NCBI GenBank assembly: GCA_964510785.1
Contig: CAZECM010000022.1
Location: forward strand, 1-45,361
Reading direction: 5' to 3'
Origin: JAAYZM01 sp964510785
GTDB taxonomy: Bacteria; Actinomycetota; Actinomycetes; Actinomycetales; Cellulomonadaceae
DNA length: 45,361 nt
A program made the translations under genes and the position numbers. The notes below the pieces were generated by a model that saw only the letters and a program-made list of their open reading frames with translations, was not told the DNA's origin and searched no databases. This document shows positions 42,457 to 45,361 of the stretch, one piece after another; position 1 is the first letter of the stretch; the number at the start of each line of letters is the position of its first letter.

Positions 42457-43706
42457 CCGCGACGGCACAGCGCGAGACGGCGTCGAAGCCCGGCAGCGTG
42501 CTCGGTCAGTGGAACAGCGCGGTCGCGACCTACTACGTCGCCGCGGGTGCGACGGCGCTCCTCGTCGCGCTCGGCCTCGTCATGGTCCTGTCGAGCTCGG
42601 CGATCGACTCGATCGCGGAGAGCGGCAGCCCGTACGTCGTGTTCTTCCGGCAGGCGCAGTTCGCGCTCCTCGGCGTCGTCGCCATGTTCTTCACGAGCCG
42701 GTTCTCCGTCGCGGCGCTCAAGCGCTTCGCGTGGCCAGCGCTCGTCGCGGCGATCTGCCTGCAGATGCTCGTCTTCACACCGCTCGGCCGCGCCGAGGGC
42801 GGCAACCGGAACTGGGTCTACGTCGCCGGCACGGCGTTCCAGCCCTCGGAGGTCGTCAAGCTCGGCCTCGCGCTGTGGCTCGGTGCGGTCCTCGCGCGCA
42901 AGCGTCCGTTGCTCCAGGAGTGGCGGCACGCCGTCATCCCCGCGCTGCCCGTCGCCGGCGTCGCCGTCGGTGTCGTGCTGCTCGGTCACGACCTGGGCAC
43001 CGCGATGATCATGATCCTGCTCGTCGCCGGTGCGATGTTCGTCGCGGGAGTGCCGATGCGGGTCTTCGGCGTCGCCGGCCTGTTCGCCGCCGGTGGTGTG
43101 GCGTTGCTCGTGCTGCTCGGCAACAACCGTGTGGGGCGCATCCTGAGCTGGGTCTCCGCGGACTGCGACCTGCAGGCGGCGTGCTACCAGCCGCTGCACG
43201 GGATGTGGGCGCTCGGCAGCGGCGGTGTCTTCGGCATGGGGCTCGGGGCGAGCCGCGAGAAGTGGAACTACCTGCCGGCGGCGCACAACGACTTCATCTT
43301 CGCGATCATCGGCGAGGAGCTCGGGCTCGTCGGCACGATGCTCGTGCTCGTGCTCTTCGGGCTGCTCGCCGCCGCCTTCCTGCGCCTCGTCAGCCGGCAC
43401 CCGGACCCTTTCGTCAAGATCACCACGGCGGCGATCGGCTCCTGGATCATCGGTCAGGCGCTCATCAACATCGCCGTCGTGATCGGGCTCGCCCCCGTGG
43501 TCGGCATCCCGCTCCCGCTCGTCTCCGCCGGGGGCAGCGCGCTCATCGTCACGATGGCCGCGATGGGTGTCGTCATCGCGTTCGCCCGCACCGAACCGGG
43601 CGCGGCAGAGGCGCTCGCCGCCCGCCCGGGCGTCCTGCGCAGGTCGCTCGCCGTGCTCGGCCGCCCGAGGGGCGCCGGTTCCGCCCCTGGGCGTGCCCGT
43701 GGCTAG
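42453..43706 (+). CDS. ftsW: Septal peptidoglycan polymerase FtsW
   Basis: 417 residues, SEDS family with about ten transmembrane helices. Polymerises lipid II glycan at the septum together with FtsI. GRAEGGNRNWVYVAGTAFQPSEVVKLGL, GHDLGTAMI, the extracellular loop ending GMGLGASREKWNYLPAAHNDFIFAIIGEELG and PLVSAGGSAL are SEDS hallmarks. Two cysteines in the loop before it (SADCDLQAACYQ) may form a disulphide, as in other actinobacterial FtsW. Confidence 0.96.
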   Translation: MTATAQRETASKPGSVLGQWNSAVATYYVAAGATALLVALGLVMVLSSSAIDSIAESGSPYVVFFRQAQFALLGVVAMFFTSRFSVAALKRFAWPALVAAICLQMLVFTPLGRAEGGNRNWVYVAGTAFQPSEVVKLGLALWLGAVLARKRPLLQEWRHAVIPALPVAGVAVGVVLLGHDLGTAMIMILLVAGAMFVAGVPMRVFGVAGLFAAGGVALLVLLGNNRVGRILSWVSADCDLQAACYQPLHGMWALGSGGVFGMGLGASREKWNYLPAAHNDFIFAIIGEELGLVGTMLVLVLFGLLAAAFLRLVSRHPDPFVKITTAAIGSWIIGQALINIAVVIGLAPVVGIPLPLVSAGGSALIVTMAAMGVVIAFARTEPGAAEALAARPGVLRRSLAVLGRPRGAGSAPGRARG

Positions 43707-44790
43707 CTACCTGCTCGCGGGCGGCGGCACGGCGGGTCACGTCAACCCGCTGCTCGCCGTCGCCGCCGAGCTGCACCGCCGTGATCCCGACGCCCGCGTG
43801 AGCGTGCTCGGCACGCGCGAGGGCCTCGAGGCCGAGCTCGTCCCCGCGGCGGGGCTCTCGCTCGCGATCGTGCCTCGCGTGCCCATCCCGCGCCGCCCCA
43901 CCGTGGACCTGCTGCGGGTACCGGCTCGGCTCCGTGCCGCCGTGCGCGCCGCGGGGGAGGCCATCGACGCCGCAGGGGCGCAGGTCGTGGTCGGCTTCGG
44001 CGGGTACGTCGCGGCGCCGGCCTACCTCGCGGCGCGCCGTCGGCGGATCCCCGTCGTCGTGCACGAGGCGAACGCCCGGCCGGGCCTCGCCAACCGCCTC
44101 GGTGCGCGCCGCGCCGCCGCCGTCGCCGTGACCTTCGCCGAGACCAGGCTGCCCGGCGCGGTGCTCACCGGCCTGCCGCTGCGCCCGGCGATCGCCAGGC
44201 TCGTCGTCGCCCGGGCCACGGACGCCGCCGGGGAGCGCACCCGGGCCCGCGCCGCGCTCGGGCTCGACCCGGACCGCCGCACGATCCTCGTCACCGGCGG
44301 GTCCCTCGGCGCCGTCTCGATCAACCGGACCGTGGCGGGCGCCGCCGCGGACCTCGTCGGATCGGGCGCCCAGGTGCTGCACCTCACGGGTGCGGGCAAG
44401 GACGCCGAGGTGCGCGCCGTCGCGCCCCCCGAGCACTATCACGTGCGCGAGTACCTCGCCGAGATGGAGCTCGCGCTCGCCGCGGCGGACCTCGTCGTGT
44501 GCCGGGCGGGGGCGGGCATGGTGAGCGAGCTCGCCGCGCTCGGCCTGCCCGCGGTGTACGTGCCGCTGCCCATCGGCAACGGCGAGCAGCGGCTCAACGC
44601 CGCCGGGGTGGTCGCGGCGGGCGGCGGCGTCCTGGTCGACGACGCCGACCTCACCCCGGACTGGATCCGTTCGCACCTCGTGAGCCTGGCCGACGGCGAG
44701 CTCGCCGCGATGGCGCGCGCTGCCTACGGGGTCGGCATCCGGGACGGCGCCGCGCGCGTGGTCGACCTCGTCGAGGGGGCGCTGCGATGA
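43693..44790 (+). CDS. murG: UDP-GlcNAc:lipid I transferase MurG
   Basis: 365 residues. Converts lipid I to lipid II on the inner membrane face. AGGGTAGHVNPLLA near the N terminus, GFGGYVAAPAYLAA, HEANARPGLANRL and TGGSLGAVSINR are GT28 motifs; CRAGAGMVSELAALGLPAVYVPLP closes the UDP-GlcNAc site. GTG at 43693 overlaps ftsW by 14 nt; GTG at 43699 is equally possible. There is no clear ribosome binding site, so it depends on ftsW translation. The stop overlaps murC (ATGA). Confidence 0.95.
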   Translation: MPVASYLLAGGGTAGHVNPLLAVAAELHRRDPDARVSVLGTREGLEAELVPAAGLSLAIVPRVPIPRRPTVDLLRVPARLRAAVRAAGEAIDAAGAQVVVGFGGYVAAPAYLAARRRRIPVVVHEANARPGLANRLGARRAAAVAVTFAETRLPGAVLTGLPLRPAIARLVVARATDAAGERTRARAALGLDPDRRTILVTGGSLGAVSINRTVAGAAADLVGSGAQVLHLTGAGKDAEVRAVAPPEHYHVREYLAEMELALAAADLVVCRAGAGMVSELAALGLPAVYVPLPIGNGEQRLNAAGVVAAGGGVLVDDADLTPDWIRSHLVSLADGELAAMARAAYGVGIRDGAARVVDLVEGALR

Positions 44791-45361
44791 CGGTGCTGCA
44801 CTTCGTGGGGATCGGCGGCGCGGGCATGTCCGTCATCGCCGCGCTGTTCGCCGCGCGCGGGGCCGAGGTGAGCGGTTCGGACGCGCGCCGGAGCGCGACC
44901 GTCGACGCGTTGCGTGAGCGTGGTGTCACGGTGTGGGTGGGGCACGACGCCGCCCACGTCGCAGCACTGCCCCCGGGCGCCCGCGTCGTGGTGTCGTCGG
45001 CGGTGCGCGAGTCGAACCCCGAGCTCGCGGCCGCACGCGCCCGGGGACTCGACGTCCTGCACCGGTCCGAGGCGCTCGCGCTGCTCATGGCGGGGCGCCG
45101 CGTCGTCGCCGTCGCGGGGGCGCACGGCAAGACGACGACGTCGGCGATGCTCGCCGTCGCGCTGGGCGACGCCGGTCTCGATCCGAGCTTCGCGATCGGT
45201 GGGGCCGTCATCGGCGGGACCGGACCCCTCTCGGGCGGGGGTGCTGGCGGGGGAGACCTCTTCGTCGCCGAGGCCGACGAGTCCGACGGCTCGTTCCTGC
45301 GCTACCAGCCCCGCATCGGGGTCGTCACGAACATCGAGCCCGACCACCTCGACCACTACGG
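44787..45361 (+). CDS. murC: UDP-MurNAc:L-Ala ligase MurC (5' part)
   Basis: About 191 residues before the window ends, open at the 3' end. HFVGIGGAGMSVIA binds the uridine nucleotide, P-loop is AGAHGKTTT, and EADESDGSFL with NIEPDHLDHY are MurC-specific core motifs. It adds L-Ala to UDP-MurNAc, the first peptide step. ATG overlaps the murG stop (ATGA), continuing the coupled chain; ftsQ and ftsZ would be expected next. Confidence 0.96.
   Translation, partial: MTVLHFVGIGGAGMSVIAALFAARGAEVSGSDARRSATVDALRERGVTVWVGHDAAHVAALPPGARVVVSSAVRESNPELAAARARGLDVLHRSEALALLMAGRRVVAVAGAHGKTTTSAMLAVALGDAGLDPSFAIGGAVIGGTGPLSGGGAGGGDLFVAEADESDGSFLRYQPRIGVVTNIEPDHLDHY

Overview
The window is a contiguous piece of a very GC-rich chromosome (most third codon positions are G or C). 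Gene content and order point to an actinobacterium of the order Micrococcales, probably Cellulomonadaceae or a close relative: miaB-miaA-dapF-hflX, lexA/LysM gene/nrdR, helD, dinB-DUF3040 and the division and cell-wall (dcw) cluster all lie in one stretch. The genus cannot be fixed from the sequence alone. I saw no tRNA, rRNA, insertion sequence, prophage or CRISPR array. No gap between genes exceeds 300 bp; the longest (24284-24541) is a structured leader in front of a cold-shock gene.

Layout. (1) 1-6.8 kb: the 3' end of a probable miaB; a YbjN gene; a translationally coupled pair of a non-canonical Hsp90 (GHKL) protein and a TPR protein; a tandem GNAT acetyltransferase; and two more overlapping YbjN paralogues on the minus strand. 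(2) 6.8-16.2 kb: a LigB-like alanine-rich protein, miaA, dapF, an MFS transporter, an RsmC-like methyltransferase, hflX, a DinG/XPD-type helicase and L-lactate dehydrogenase. (3) 16.2-18.2 kb: lexA, divergent from a small LysM membrane protein (YneA/DivS/ChiZ-like) across a region with three LexA-type half or whole sites, then nrdR. (4) 18.2-27.6 kb: aldo/keto reductase, DUF5302 protein, SerA, HelD, PAC2 protein, cold-shock protein with a foldable leader, spermidine-synthase-like protein, HEPN protein and DNA polymerase IV. (5) 27.6-32.5 kb: DUF3040 protein and, on the minus strand, the operon MoxR ATPase-DUF58-transglutaminase. (6) 32.7 kb to the end: mraZ, rsmH, ftsL, ftsI, murE, murF, mraY, murD, ftsW, murG and the 5' part of murC.

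How it works together. The right third builds lipid II and septal peptidoglycan (MurC-G, MraY, FtsW, FtsI, FtsL) under the transcription factor MraZ. The divergent MoxR/DUF58/transglutaminase operon shares the mraZ upstream region, which has MraZ-type repeats facing both ways. The centre is an SOS module: LexA, a septation inhibitor candidate and Pol IV nearby. The left part is tRNA modification, lysine/diaminopimelate synthesis and a possible chaperone/co-chaperone system of unknown clients.

A recurring architecture is leaderless transcription: at twelve genes a -10-like hexamer (NANNNT) sits 6 or 7 nt before the start codon, and this was used to choose several starts.
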